This document shows positions 8,363 through 16,102 of a stretch of 53,906 nucleotides of DNA, one piece after another. Below the pieces are notes generated by a model. The model did no database searches. It was not told where the DNA came from and saw only the letters and a list, made by a program, of their open reading frames with translations. A program made the position numbers and the translations under genes. Each line of letters begins with the position of its first letter. Positions within the stretch are counted from its first letter, which is position 1. Source of the DNA: Streptomyces sindenensis. Its GTDB lineage: Bacteria > Actinomycetota > Actinomycetes > Streptomycetales > Streptomycetaceae. The DNA is taken from contig NZ_BMSG01000042.1 of assembly GCF_014649035.1 (NCBI RefSeq), positions 1 through 53,906 of the forward strand. The letters run 5' to 3'.

Positions 8363-8866
8363 GTGCAGGTGCTTCAGGTTCAGCTGGAGGTCGGTCCGGA
8401 TCCCGCAGAGGTCGGGCGGGCCCGTAGGTGGGCGCGGTCGCGTCTGGTCGGTTCCGGGATAGGGGATGACGAGCCGCTCGCCGAGACGCTCATCCTGTTG
8501 ATCTCGGAGCTGGTCACCAACGCCGTCGTCCACACCGGGTGCCCCGCCGTGCTGCGGATGCTCTTCGGCGGGGGCGGGGCCTCCGGCGCGGCCGGGACCG
8601 TCCGGGTCGAGGTCGCCGACGCCAGCGACTGCCCGCCGATCCAGCGGCATGCCGCGGGCGAGGACACGGGCGGCCGGGGCCTGGAGCTGGTGGACGGGCT
8701 CGCCGACCGCTGGGGCTGGCTGCCGGAGGGCGCGGGCAAGCAGATCTGGTGCGAGGTCGACCGGAGTGGTCCGGTGCGGGCCGCGGCGCTGCCCACGGTG
8801 GTCGTCCAGGGCGGCGGCGAGGTGTGCGAACCGCCTTCGTGCGTCTTCACCGACAACCTGGCCTGA
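8363..8866 (+). CDS. RsbW/SpoIIAB-like ATP-binding regulatory protein
   Basis: 167-residue protein with a GHKL (HATPase_c) fold: N box ELVTNAVVHT (residues 49-58, Glu49 and Asn53), VEVADAS (G1-like Asp near 84) and GGRGLELVDGLADRWGW (G2, near 100-116). Anti-sigma-factor kinases of this type bind a sigma factor or phosphorylate an anti-sigma antagonist, and Streptomyces encodes dozens of them. GTG 8363 or 8369 is the start, because an in-frame TGA lies just upstream. No adjacent sigma factor or antagonist gene is present, so the partner is unknown. It sits between two operons of the CoA-catabolism regulon but has no regulon operator. Confidence 0.85.
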   Translation: MQVLQVQLEVGPDPAEVGRARRWARSRLVGSGIGDDEPLAETLILLISELVTNAVVHTGCPAVLRMLFGGGGASGAAGTVRVEVADASDCPPIQRHAAGEDTGGRGLELVDGLADRWGWLPEGAGKQIWCEVDRSGPVRAAALPTVVVQGGGEVCEPPSCVFTDNLA

Positions 8867-8889
8867 GACCCACCTGACCCGGGACCGCT

Positions 8890-9816
8890 CTACAGAACCG
8901 CCACCGGGGCGACCGGCGACCCGGTGGCCCCGGCGAACGGCTCCGGCGCGGCGGTGAGCAGGAAGGCGTACCGGCCCTCCTCCGCGCAGGCTGTGGACAG
9001 CGCCTCCAGGTTCCAGTTCTGGCCCTGGAGCAGGCCCATTTCGACCAGGTGCAGCGCGTGCACGGGCAGCCACAGGTCCGCGATCTCCGGCGGGAAGATC
9101 TCGAAGGTCAGGGTGTCGTTGGCGACGGCCGCGGCGTCCCGGGCGTGGAACCACTCGGGGGTGCGCACGGAGAGCCCCGGCGACGGGTGGCCGTACGCGT
9201 CCCGGTCCCCGTCCAGCGCGAGGCGCATCTGCCCCGTCCGTACGAGCACGATGTCCCCGGCCCGTACGCGTACGCCCCCGAACTCCTCCGCCGCCGCCAG
9301 GTCCTCCGGTGTGACGGCGTGATCGCCCGGCAGCCGGTCCACGCCCCGGGCGCGGGCGACGTCCAGGAGCACCCCGCGCGAGACGAGGTGCGCCACGGCG
9401 GCGATGGACGAGAACCGCGCTCCGGCGTGCGCCGTGATGGTGTCGGCGGGGCGGCCGTTGTAGATCCTCCCGCTGTGCGAGACATGGGGCAGGGCGTCCC
9501 AGTGGGTGGCTGCCTGGAGGCCCATCGTGACGGTGTCGTCGCTGGTGGCGATCGTGCCGGGGCCGAAGATCTCCTGGTTGATCTGGACCATGGTGTGCAG
9601 CGGATTGACCCGGCCCGGGATGAGCCCGCTCTGTACGCCGTCCTGTCGGAGCGGCAGTGCGAGCGGTATCCGGCGGCCGGTGCGGACGGTCGCCACCGCC
9701 TCCCGTACGACGGCGTCGGTGACCAGGTTGAGCGTCCCGAGTTCGTCCGCCTCGCCCCAGCGCCCCCAGTTGTTGACGCGCTCGGCGATCTCGTGGAACT
9801 CGGCCGGCAGGGACAT
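8890..9816 (-). CDS. Cyclase family protein (kynurenine formamidase-like metal hydrolase)
   Basis: 308 residues, ATG 9816 with AGGAGG upstream. Contains the cyclase-family metal-binding pattern as THWDALPHVSHSGRIYNG (near residues 105-122) and further conserved stretches VSRGVLLDVAR, VRAGDIVLVRTGQM and LTFEIFPPEIADLWLPVH. Members hydrolyse or cyclise amide, ester or lactone bonds with Mn/Zn; the family sits in many degradation clusters. Divergent from the SDR operon; the two share operator 9864-9878. In this regulon a ring-opening or lactone hydrolysis step is plausible, but that is inference. Confidence 0.88.
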   Translation of the reverse strand: MSLPAEFHEIAERVNNWGRWGEADELGTLNLVTDAVVREAVATVRTGRRIPLALPLRQDGVQSGLIPGRVNPLHTMVQINQEIFGPGTIATSDDTVTMGLQAATHWDALPHVSHSGRIYNGRPADTITAHAGARFSSIAAVAHLVSRGVLLDVARARGVDRLPGDHAVTPEDLAAAEEFGGVRVRAGDIVLVRTGQMRLALDGDRDAYGHPSPGLSVRTPEWFHARDAAAVANDTLTFEIFPPEIADLWLPVHALHLVEMGLLQGQNWNLEALSTACAEEGRYAFLLTAAPEPFAGATGSPVAPVAVL

Positions 9817-9863
9817 GGGGACCTCCTGGGTCTTGTGCCGGAGTATCTGACTGCCCGTAAAAT

Positions 9864-9878
9864 CTAACGGTCCGTCAG
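9864..9878. promoter_or_regulatory. Regulon operator CTAACGGTCCGTCAG
   Basis: Shared by the divergent cyclase (ATG 9816) and SDR (GTG 9901) genes. One base differs from the consensus left arm (CTAACG). A possible extra half-site CTGACTGCCCGT lies at 9847-9858. Confidence 0.75.
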
Positions 9879-9900
9879 AAACAGCGGGAAGGGGCCGGGC

Positions 9901-10878
9901 GTGGGGAACTTCTTGGCAGGCAGAGTGGTCGCCGTGACGGGGGCCGGCCGGGGGATCGGACGGGCGGTCGCGCTCGCCGCGGCGGCGGAGGGGGCACGGG
10001 TCGTCGTCAACGACTACGGCGTCTCGGTCGAGGGCTCCGAACCCACCAGCGAGGTCGCCCGGTCCGTCGTCAAGGAGATCGAGGCGGCGGGCGGCACGGC
10101 GGTGGCGGTCGGGGACGACATCTCCACGATGGCGGGCGGGCAGCGGATCGTGGACACGGCGCTGGCGGAGTACGGCCGGCTCGACGGGGTGGTCTGCGTG
10201 GCCGGGATCCTGCGCGAGCGGATGCTGTTCAACATGTCGGAGCAGGAGTGGGACCCGGTCCTCGCGACGCACTTGAAGGGCACCTTCACCGTCTTCCGCG
10301 CCGCGTCGGCGGTGATGCGGAAGCAGGAGGGCGGGGGCACGCTGATCGGCTTCACCAGCGGTAACCACCAGGGCAGCGTCTCCCAGGCCAACTACAGCGC
10401 GGCGAAGGGCGGGATCATCTCGCTGGTCCGCAGCGCGGCGCTGGGCCTGCACCGGTACGGGGTCACGGCGAACGCGGTCGCGCCCGTCGCCCGGACCCGG
10501 ATGTCGGCCGGGGTCCCGGTGGAGCTGAAGGAGATCGGGGAGCCGGAGGACGTGGCGGCGCTGGTCGTCTACCTGCTGAGCGAGCGGGCGCGGGCGGAGG
10601 GAATCACCGGCCAGGTGTACACGATCGCGGGCCCGAAGATCGCGGTCTGGGCCCAGCCGAGGGAGTTGCGGGCGGGGTACGCGGAGGGGGCGCCCTGGAC
10701 CCCGGAACGGATCGCGGACTTCCTGCCGGGGACGGTGGGGGTGGACCCGATGCCGATGCTGGAGCGGGTGGCGGAGATGGCGGCGGCGGCGAAGTCGGGC
10801 GACCGCCCGAACACATCCAGCCCCTCCGACGGGCCCGCGCGGGACGACCGGGGCAATCCCAGCCCCTCCGGCGGTTGA
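9901..10878 (+). CDS. SDR-family dehydrogenase (3-hydroxyacyl-CoA dehydrogenase/17beta-HSD4-like)
   Basis: 325 residues, GTG start. Rossmann NAD(P)-binding TGAGRGIGRAV (residues 14-24), NDYG after beta-2, and the catalytic YSAAKGG motif near residue 165. Size, DYG motif and long C-terminal extension resemble the SDR domain of peroxisomal-type multifunctional enzyme 2 and the actinobacterial hydroxyacyl-CoA dehydrogenases of steroid side-chain oxidation, so oxidation of a 3-hydroxyacyl-CoA is the best guess. The last 20 or so residues (from 10818) are translated from a dispersed intergenic repeat, so the native protein probably ended earlier. First gene of an operon with ACAD and alcohol dehydrogenase; operator at 9864-9878. 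Confidence 0.88.
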   Translation: MGNFLAGRVVAVTGAGRGIGRAVALAAAAEGARVVVNDYGVSVEGSEPTSEVARSVVKEIEAAGGTAVAVGDDISTMAGGQRIVDTALAEYGRLDGVVCVAGILRERMLFNMSEQEWDPVLATHLKGTFTVFRAASAVMRKQEGGGTLIGFTSGNHQGSVSQANYSAAKGGIISLVRSAALGLHRYGVTANAVAPVARTRMSAGVPVELKEIGEPEDVAALVVYLLSERARAEGITGQVYTIAGPKIAVWAQPRELRAGYAEGAPWTPERIADFLPGTVGVDPMPMLERVAEMAAAAKSGDRPNTSSPSDGPARDDRGNPSPSGG

Positions 10879-10950
10879 GGAGCGGGGGCCTGGAGCCCCC
10901 CGGGGCGCTGCCCCGGACTCCGGGCCTCCATCGCCGGACGGGCTTGATTT
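10818..10950. repeat. Streptomyces-type dispersed intergenic repeat, overlapping the SDR 3' end
   Basis: Two direct copies of CAGCCCCTCCG(A/G)CGG at 10818-10832 and 10860-10874, and an inverted relative, ATCGCCGGACGGGCTTGA, near 10930-10947. Between them a GC-rich palindromic stretch (GGAGCCCCCCGGGGCGCTGCC, approximately) can fold. The pattern 'CAGCCCGTCCGGCG-ATTGAGG' recurs in many Streptomyces genomes from my general knowledge. Here it has replaced the native end of the SDR reading frame. Confidence 0.65.
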
Positions 10951-10962
10951 CTGGAGGAACCC

Positions 10963-12087
10963 ATGGACTTTCGTACCGAGGTGCGTACGTGGCTGGCGGA
11001 CCACCTCGCCGACACCCCCGCCCCCGAGCCCCGCGCCTGGGAACGCGAATTGGGCGGAGCGGGCTGGATCGGCATCGGCTGGCCCGGCGAGGACGGCGAG
11101 ACCTACGGCAACCGCCGCGCCACCCTTCCCGAACAGGTCGTCTGGGCCGAGGAGTACGCCCGCTCGACCGCCCCCGCCCGGATGGGCCACATCGGGGAGA
11201 ACCTCCTCGCCCCGACCCTCATCACCTACGGCACCGAGGAGCAGAAGCGCCGCCATCTGCCCCCCGTCGCCCGGGGCGAGAGCCTCTGGTGCCAGGGGTA
11301 CAGCGAACCGGGCGCGGGCTCCGACCTCGCCGGGATACGGACCACGGCCACCCCGGACGGCACCGGCGGCTATGCCGTGACCGGGCAGAAGATCTGGACC
11401 TCGCTCGCCCTCGACGCCGACCACTGCTTCGTCCTCGCCCGCACCGACCCCGGCTCCACCCGCCACCACGGGCTGTCGTTCCTGCTGCTGGACATGGACC
11501 AGCCGGGCCGGATCGAGGTGCGGCCGATCCGCCAGCTGACCGGGACCAGCGAGTTCAACGAGGTGTTCTTCGACGGGGCCCGGGCGACGGAGAACGTCGG
11601 CGGGGAGGGCAACGGCTGGCGGGTCGCCATGGGGCTGCTCGCCCGGGAGCGCGGGGTGTCCACCCTCGCCCAGCAGATCGGGTTCGCCGAGGAGCTGGGC
11701 CGGGTCGTCGCCGCCGCCGTGGCGAGCGGGGCCGCCGAGGACCCGGTCATCAGGGCCCGGCTCGTCCGCCAGTGGGCCGAGCTGGACACCATGCGCCGCC
11801 ACGCCCTGCGCACCCTCGGCGCCACCGGCGACCCCGGCGCGCCCAGCGTGGCGAAGCTGCTGTGGGGCGGCTGGCACCAGCGGCTGGGGGAGCTGGCGGT
11901 GGAGGTCTCGGGCGAGGCGGGGGCGGTCGGCCCCGAGCCGTGGACGGCGGAGCGCGGTTACGAACTCGACGCCGCCCAGCACCTGTTCCTCTTCAGCCGG
12001 GCCGACACCATCTACGGCGGCTCCGACGAGATCCAGCGGAACATCATCGCCGAGCGGGTGCTCGGCCTACCGAGGGAGCCGAGATGA
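10963..12087 (+). CDS. Acyl-CoA dehydrogenase subunit, FAD-binding type (FadE)
   Basis: 374 residues. Start ATG 10963 follows GGAGG by 6 bases. ACAD motifs: LWCQGYSEPGAGSDLAGI and GQKIWTSLALDADHC (about residues 110-150), and the C-terminal IYGGSDEIQRNIIAERVLGLPRE region that completes the FAD site. It is an alpha-type subunit like the one at 5687-6844, but no beta-type gene follows; the next gene is an alcohol dehydrogenase starting in an ATGA overlap. The only unpaired beta-type gene in the window is at 41634-42854, which carries the same operator, so the two may assemble; this is inference. Confidence 0.92.
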   Translation: MDFRTEVRTWLADHLADTPAPEPRAWERELGGAGWIGIGWPGEDGETYGNRRATLPEQVVWAEEYARSTAPARMGHIGENLLAPTLITYGTEEQKRRHLPPVARGESLWCQGYSEPGAGSDLAGIRTTATPDGTGGYAVTGQKIWTSLALDADHCFVLARTDPGSTRHHGLSFLLLDMDQPGRIEVRPIRQLTGTSEFNEVFFDGARATENVGGEGNGWRVAMGLLARERGVSTLAQQIGFAEELGRVVAAAVASGAAEDPVIRARLVRQWAELDTMRRHALRTLGATGDPGAPSVAKLLWGGWHQRLGELAVEVSGEAGAVGPEPWTAERGYELDAAQHLFLFSRADTIYGGSDEIQRNIIAERVLGLPREPR

Positions 12088-13133
12088 GAGGCGTCGTCTT
12101 CGACGGCACACGGACCGAGGTCGTCGACGACCTGGAGATACGCGGCCCGGGCCCCGGCGAGGTGCTGGTGGCGATCGCCGCCGCCGGGCTCTGTCACAGC
12201 GATCTGTCGGTGATCGACGGCACGATCCCCTTCCCCGCCCCCGTCGTGCTCGGCCACGAGGGCGCGGGCGTGGTGGAGGCGGTCGGGCCCGGTGTCGTCC
12301 ACGTACGGCCCGGTGACCATGTCGCGCTGTCCACGCTCGCCAACTGCGGGGCCTGCGCCCAGTGCGACCGGGGCCGGCCGACCATGTGCCGCAAGGCGAT
12401 CGGGAGGCCCGGACGGCCGTTCTCGCGGGGCGGCGAGCCGGTGTTCCAGTTCGCTTCCAACTCCGCCTTCGCCGAACGTACGGTCGTGCGCGCCGTCCAG
12501 GCCGTGAAGATCCCGGCCGATCTGCCCCTCACCTCGGCCGCCCTGATCGGCTGCGGCGTGCTGACCGGCGTCGGGGCCGTCCTGAACCGGGCGAAGGTGG
12601 GCCTCGGCGACAGCGTTGTGGTCCTCGGCACCGGCGGCATCGGCCTCAACGTGCTCCAGGGGGCCCGGCTGGCCGGTGCGCGCACCGTCGTCGCCGTCGA
12701 CAGCAACCCGGCGAAGGAGGCGGTGGCCCGGCAGTTCGGCGCCACGCACTTCCTGGCCTCGGCCGAGGGGGTGCGCGACATCCTGCCCGACGGGGCCGAC
12801 CACGCTTTCGAGTGCGTCGGCCGCACCGAGCTGATCCGCCAGGCGATCGACCTCCTGGACCGCCACGGGCAGGCGGTCCTGCTCGGCGTCCCGGCGGCGA
12901 GCGCCGAGGCGTCGTTCCTGGTCTCGTCGATGTACCTGGACAAGTCGATCCTGGGCTGCCGCTACGGGTCCTCGCGGCCGCAGCGCGACATCGCCCTGTA
13001 CGCGGACCTCTACCGGGAGGGCCGGCTGCTGCTGGACGAGCTGGTGACGGAGACGTACCCGGTGGAGGACTTCGCCAAGGCGGCCGACGACGCGCACCAC
13101 GGGCGGGTGGCCCGGGGGGTGCTGGTGTTCTGA
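12084..13133 (+). CDS. Zinc-dependent medium-chain alcohol dehydrogenase
   Basis: 349 residues, ATG overlapping the ACAD stop (ATGA), so translationally coupled. Catalytic zinc residues in GLCHSDLSV (Cys near 36) and GHEGAGVVE (His-Glu near 61-62), structural zinc cysteines CGACAQCDRGRPTMC (near 88-102), and the Rossmann signature VVLGTGGIGLNVLQGARLAGA near 178. NAD(P)-dependent oxidation of an alcohol or reduction of an aldehyde. As third gene of the SDR-ACAD-ADH operon it probably handles an alcohol or aldehyde made during degradation of the regulon's substrate. Confidence 0.93.
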   Translation: MRGVVFDGTRTEVVDDLEIRGPGPGEVLVAIAAAGLCHSDLSVIDGTIPFPAPVVLGHEGAGVVEAVGPGVVHVRPGDHVALSTLANCGACAQCDRGRPTMCRKAIGRPGRPFSRGGEPVFQFASNSAFAERTVVRAVQAVKIPADLPLTSAALIGCGVLTGVGAVLNRAKVGLGDSVVVLGTGGIGLNVLQGARLAGARTVVAVDSNPAKEAVARQFGATHFLASAEGVRDILPDGADHAFECVGRTELIRQAIDLLDRHGQAVLLGVPAASAEASFLVSSMYLDKSILGCRYGSSRPQRDIALYADLYREGRLLLDELVTETYPVEDFAKAADDAHHGRVARGVLVF

Positions 13134-13220
13134 GCCGACGGGTCCGCCGGGGCTCCCTGATACCTTCCAACGAAACTTTCAGTGGGTAGCAGGCAAGCGA
13201 GCCGGGGAAGGTGGCCGTCC

Positions 13221-13874
13221 ATGGCCGGGTCGGACGCGAGGACTCCGCGCGAGCGCTATCGCGCCCAGGTGCGCGCCGAGATCAAGCAGCACGCCTGGGA
13301 GCAGATCGCCACGGCCGGGGCCTCCGCGCTCTCCCTCAACGCGATCGCCAAGCGGATGGGTGTCAGCGGGCCCGCGCTCTACCGCTACTTCGCCGGCCGT
13401 GACGAGCTGATCACCGAGCTCGTCGGGGACGCGTACCGCAGTCTCGCCGACGCCGTCCACGCGGCGGCCGTCACCGGCGCCGACCCGGCCGCCCTCGCGC
13501 ACGTCCTGCGCGACTGGGCCCTGGCGGACCCCCACCGGTACTTCCTCGTCTACGGCACCCCCGTCCCGGGCTACCACGCGCCCGACGAGATCACCGGCAT
13601 CTCGCGGGAGATCATGGCCGACCTGCTGACCGCCTGGGCGGCCGTCGAGCCGGACCCGCCCGCCTCGCCGTTCGCCGCCCACCTGGCGGACCACCGCGCC
13701 TGGGCCGGGGACCACCCGGCCCCGCCCGGGGTGCTGCGGCGTGCCCTCGCGTTCTGGACCCGGCTGCACGGGGTGCTGTCCCTGGAGCTGGCGGGCCACT
13801 TCACGGGCATGGGCTTCGACCCGGCCCTGCTGTTCCGGGCCGAGCTGGACGACCTGGTGGGGCGCACGGGCTGA
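13221..13874 (+). CDS. TetR-family transcriptional regulator
   Basis: 217 residues from ATG 13221, chosen over an upstream GTG 13182 because GGGGAAGG precedes it. Helix-turn-helix at residues 38-57 (LNAIAKRMGVSGPALYRYF). The C-terminal part (ALADPHRYFLVYGTPVPGYHAP and LFRAELDDLV) resembles the WHG-domain TetR group. It lies downstream of the alcohol dehydrogenase on the same strand, 87 bases away. A short inverted repeat GAAACTTTC (13172-13180) in its leader may be an own operator. It lacks the CTGACG-N3-CGTCAG motif, so it is a less likely master of that regulon than the TetR at 43504, though not excluded. Confidence 0.85.
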   Translation: MAGSDARTPRERYRAQVRAEIKQHAWEQIATAGASALSLNAIAKRMGVSGPALYRYFAGRDELITELVGDAYRSLADAVHAAAVTGADPAALAHVLRDWALADPHRYFLVYGTPVPGYHAPDEITGISREIMADLLTAWAAVEPDPPASPFAAHLADHRAWAGDHPAPPGVLRRALAFWTRLHGVLSLELAGHFTGMGFDPALLFRAELDDLVGRTG

Positions 13875-13885
13875 GGCTCCCGGGC

Positions 13886-13972
13886 CGTGGCTCGTGGGCG
13901 GGGGCTCGCGGGCCGGGGCTCCTGGGCGGGGCTCGTGGGCGGGGGCTCGTGGGCCGGGGCTCGTGGGCGGGC
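13886..13972. repeat. GCTCGTGGGC-G/C-GGG tandem repeats between convergent genes
   Basis: About six imperfect 13-16-base units of the type GGCTCGTGGGCGGGG fill the space between the TetR stop (13874) and the AraC stop (13973). Confidence 0.7.
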
Positions 13973-14959
13973 CTAGACGTCCGCCGACGACCGGAACGTA
14001 CGCCGGTAGGCCGTCGGCGGCACGCCCAGGGCCGCCTGGAGGTGCTGGCGCAGCGAGGTGGCCGTGCCGAAGCCCGCGTCCCGGGCGACCTGGTCGATGG
14101 ACAGGTCCGTCGACTCCAGCAACTGGCGGGCCCGCTCCACCCGCTGCTGGGTGAGCCACTGGCCGGGGCTGATCCCGACCTCCTCGCGGAAGCGGCGCGT
14201 GAACGTCCGTACGCTCATGGCCTCCTGCTCCGCCATGTCCCGCAGCAGGATCGGCCGCTCCAGCCGGGCCAGTGCCCAGGCCCGGGCGGCCGTCGTGGTC
14301 GCGAACTGCGGTTCGGGGAGCGGGCGGTGGATGTACTGGGCCTGCCCGCCGTCCCGGTGCGGGGGCACCACCGTGCGGCGGGCGATCTCGTTCGCGACGG
14401 CCGCCCCGTGATCGCGCCGCACCAGGTGCAGGCAGAGGTCGATCCCGGCCGCGACCCCGGCGGAGGTCAGGACGTCGCCGTCGTCGATGAACAGGACGTC
14501 CGGGTCGACCCGGACCTGCGGGAAGACGCGCTGAAAGTGGTCGGCGGACGACCAGTGCGTGGTGGCGGGGCGGCCGTCGAGGTATCCGGCCGCCGCCAGC
14601 ACGTAACTGCCGGTGCAGATGGAGACCATCCGGGTGCCGGGCCGGACCAGGGCCAGCGCGGCGGCCAGCTCCTCGGTGAGCCTGCCCTCCTCGAAGACCG
14701 GGCCCAGCTCGTAGGAGGCGGGGACGACCACGGTGTCGGCGGTGGCGAGCGCCTCCGGGCCGTGCTCCACGAGGACGGCGAAGTCCGCGTCGGTCCTGAC
14801 CGGGCCGGGCGGGCGGATCGAGCAGGTCACCACGTCGTACAGTTTCCGGGCCGTGCCGTCCGCCTCCGTGCCGATGCTGCGGCCGAAGATCCGCTGCGGG
14901 ATGCCCAGTTCGAACGGGAGCAGCCCGTCGAGGGCCAGGACGACGACGCGGTGCGGCAT
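13973..14959 (-). CDS. GlxA-family AraC-type regulator (DJ-1/PfpI domain plus HTH)
   Basis: 328 residues, ATG 14959 with GAGGAGG upstream. The N-terminal DJ-1/PfpI-like domain (residues 1-170) starts VVVLALDGLLPFELGIPQRIF and has the nucleophile-elbow region ICTGSYVLAAAG near 112. The C-terminal AraC domain (about 215-315) has the double HTH, SVRTFTRRFREEVGISPGQWL and DQVARDAGFGTATSLRQHL. GlxA-type proteins are transcriptional regulators, usually of amino acid, betaine or antibiotic genes. It is divergent from the DUF2809-like gene; a DasR-like palindrome (14991-15006) sits between the two. Confidence 0.92.
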   Translation of the reverse strand: MPHRVVVLALDGLLPFELGIPQRIFGRSIGTEADGTARKLYDVVTCSIRPPGPVRTDADFAVLVEHGPEALATADTVVVPASYELGPVFEEGRLTEELAAALALVRPGTRMVSICTGSYVLAAAGYLDGRPATTHWSSADHFQRVFPQVRVDPDVLFIDDGDVLTSAGVAAGIDLCLHLVRRDHGAAVANEIARRTVVPPHRDGGQAQYIHRPLPEPQFATTTAARAWALARLERPILLRDMAEQEAMSVRTFTRRFREEVGISPGQWLTQQRVERARQLLESTDLSIDQVARDAGFGTATSLRQHLQAALGVPPTAYRRTFRSSADV

Positions 14960-14990
14960 GACGGCCTCCTCGGAGACGAGCGGCGGCGGT

Positions 14991-15006
14991 ATTGGTATAG
15001 ACCAAT
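14991..15006. promoter_or_regulatory. Palindrome ATTGGTATAGACCAAT, DasR (dre)-like operator
   Basis: Perfect 6-base arms ATTGGT/ACCAAT around ATAG. Its reverse complement, ATTGGTCTATACCAAT, matches the published DasR-responsive element pattern A(G/C)TGGTCTAGACCA(G/C)T at 13 of 16 positions. It lies 31 bases upstream of the GlxA/AraC start and overlaps the first possible ATG of the divergent gene. Confidence 0.6.
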
Positions 15007-15028
15007 GGTGGTACAGAGTAGCGACGTG

Positions 15029-15514
15029 ATGAAGAAGCCGACAGAGCCCGCGTCCATTCCCGACGCGGACCGTGACACCCGCACGCCCCCGCGCTCGGAC
15101 CCGTCCCCGAACCGGCCGCGGCGCACTCGCGATCGCACGGCTCGCACGGCTCGCACGGTCGCGGCGGTGGCGGCCGCCGGCACCGTCGCCGCGGGCCTCG
15201 CCGTACGCGCAGTGGCGGACGGGGCCTTCGCCAAGTACGCCGGCAGCGCGCTCTACACGGTCCTGCTCTGCGCACTCGTCGCCTTCTGCGCGCCCCGCGC
15301 CCGCCCTGTCGTGGTGGCCCTCACGGCGCTGGGTCTGAGCTGGACGGTGGAGTTCGCGCAGCTCACCGGCGTACCGGCGGAGCTGTCGGCACACAGCGCG
15401 GCGGCCCGGCTGGTCCTCGGTTCGACCTTCAACGCGCCGGATCTGTTCTGGTACGCGGTGGGGGCGGCCGGTGCGTGGGCGGTGCTCCGTGCGGCGGCCC
15501 GGGCCCGGGGCTGA
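15029..15514 (+). CDS. DUF2809-like membrane protein
   Basis: 161 residues from ATG 15029 (an in-frame ATG 15005 lies inside the palindrome and is less likely). After a basic Arg/Thr-rich N-terminus come four hydrophobic segments: about 46-64 (VAAVAAAGTVAAGLAVRAV), 74-95 (LYTVLLCALVAFCAP), 100-118 (VVVALTALGLSWTVEFAQL) and a last one near 142-160. The motif SWTVEFAQLTGVPAEL followed by LGSTFNAPDLFWYAVG is typical of DUF2809 proteins (VanZ-like region). Function unknown. Divergent from the GlxA/AraC regulator and possibly its target. Confidence 0.75.
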   Translation: MKKPTEPASIPDADRDTRTPPRSDPSPNRPRRTRDRTARTARTVAAVAAAGTVAAGLAVRAVADGAFAKYAGSALYTVLLCALVAFCAPRARPVVVALTALGLSWTVEFAQLTGVPAELSAHSAAARLVLGSTFNAPDLFWYAVGAAGAWAVLRAAARARG

Positions 15515-15529
15515 CGGCGGCCCGGGTCC

Positions 15530-15913
15530 TCACTTCTTGCCGCGGGCCCGTTCCTCGCTCGCCTGCATCTCCAGTATCGCGAAGACATGGGCGCTGGTGC
15601 GCCGCCGTGAGGTGCCGCTGACGACGAGCGCCGCGCCCGCCACGGCCGTGGGGACGGACAGGGCCAGGATGCCGACGAGTGCGGGCCAGTCGCGCTCCCC
15701 GGCGCACAGGGAAGGGCTGGTGTGCGAACGGCCGTACGCGAGCGGGGACTCGCACTCCAGGTCGCGGCCGGGGGAGGACGCGACGGTGTACGGAGCCAGC
15801 AGCAGGTAGCCGAGCCAGAGCAGCAGCCCGGCTGCCACGGCGGACAGACCCACTCCCCAGGCCACGCGGGCCCCGGCTCGGCGGTCGAACTCCTGGCGGA
15901 CGGCCCAGTGCAT
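15530..15913 (-). CDS. Small membrane protein, two transmembrane segments
   Basis: 127 residues. Hydrophobic helices at about 18-41 (AWGVGLSAVAAGLLLWLGYLLL) and 79-101 (VGILALSVPTAVAGAALVVSG). The roughly 35-residue loop between them contains two Cys (ECESPLAYG, SLCAGE) and is probably extracellular, where they could form a disulfide. The cytoplasmic tail is charged. No family recognised. It is convergent with the DUF2809-like gene (16-base gap) and divergent from the MFS gene. Confidence 0.75.
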   Translation of the reverse strand: MHWAVRQEFDRRAGARVAWGVGLSAVAAGLLLWLGYLLLAPYTVASSPGRDLECESPLAYGRSHTSPSLCAGERDWPALVGILALSVPTAVAGAALVVSGTSRRRTSAHVFAILEMQASEERARGKK

Positions 15914-16102
15914 GTCGCTCCTCGTGTCGTGTCGTGCCGTGCCGGGATCCGGCGGGCGACCTCTCTCGTTCAGGCGGCGATCGTACGCAGTGCCCGCGTC
16001 CGCGCCCGCCCGCTCCGGACCCTGCCGTCGTGGCCCGATCCCTGCGAACCATGTCCTTCAGGCCACTCGTAGGGAAAGCCCCAGGCCAAGAAGCTGGTCC
16101 AC

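Noticed and set aside
8131..8427. 98-codon plus-strand frame upstream of the RsbW-like gene
   Set aside because: It overlaps the ATPase in another frame and has no ribosome site or recognisable domain.
8890..11982. 1030-codon minus-strand frame
   Set aside because: Only its last 308 codons (cyclase) are protein-like with a Shine-Dalgarno at 9816; the rest is antisense to SDR and ACAD genes.
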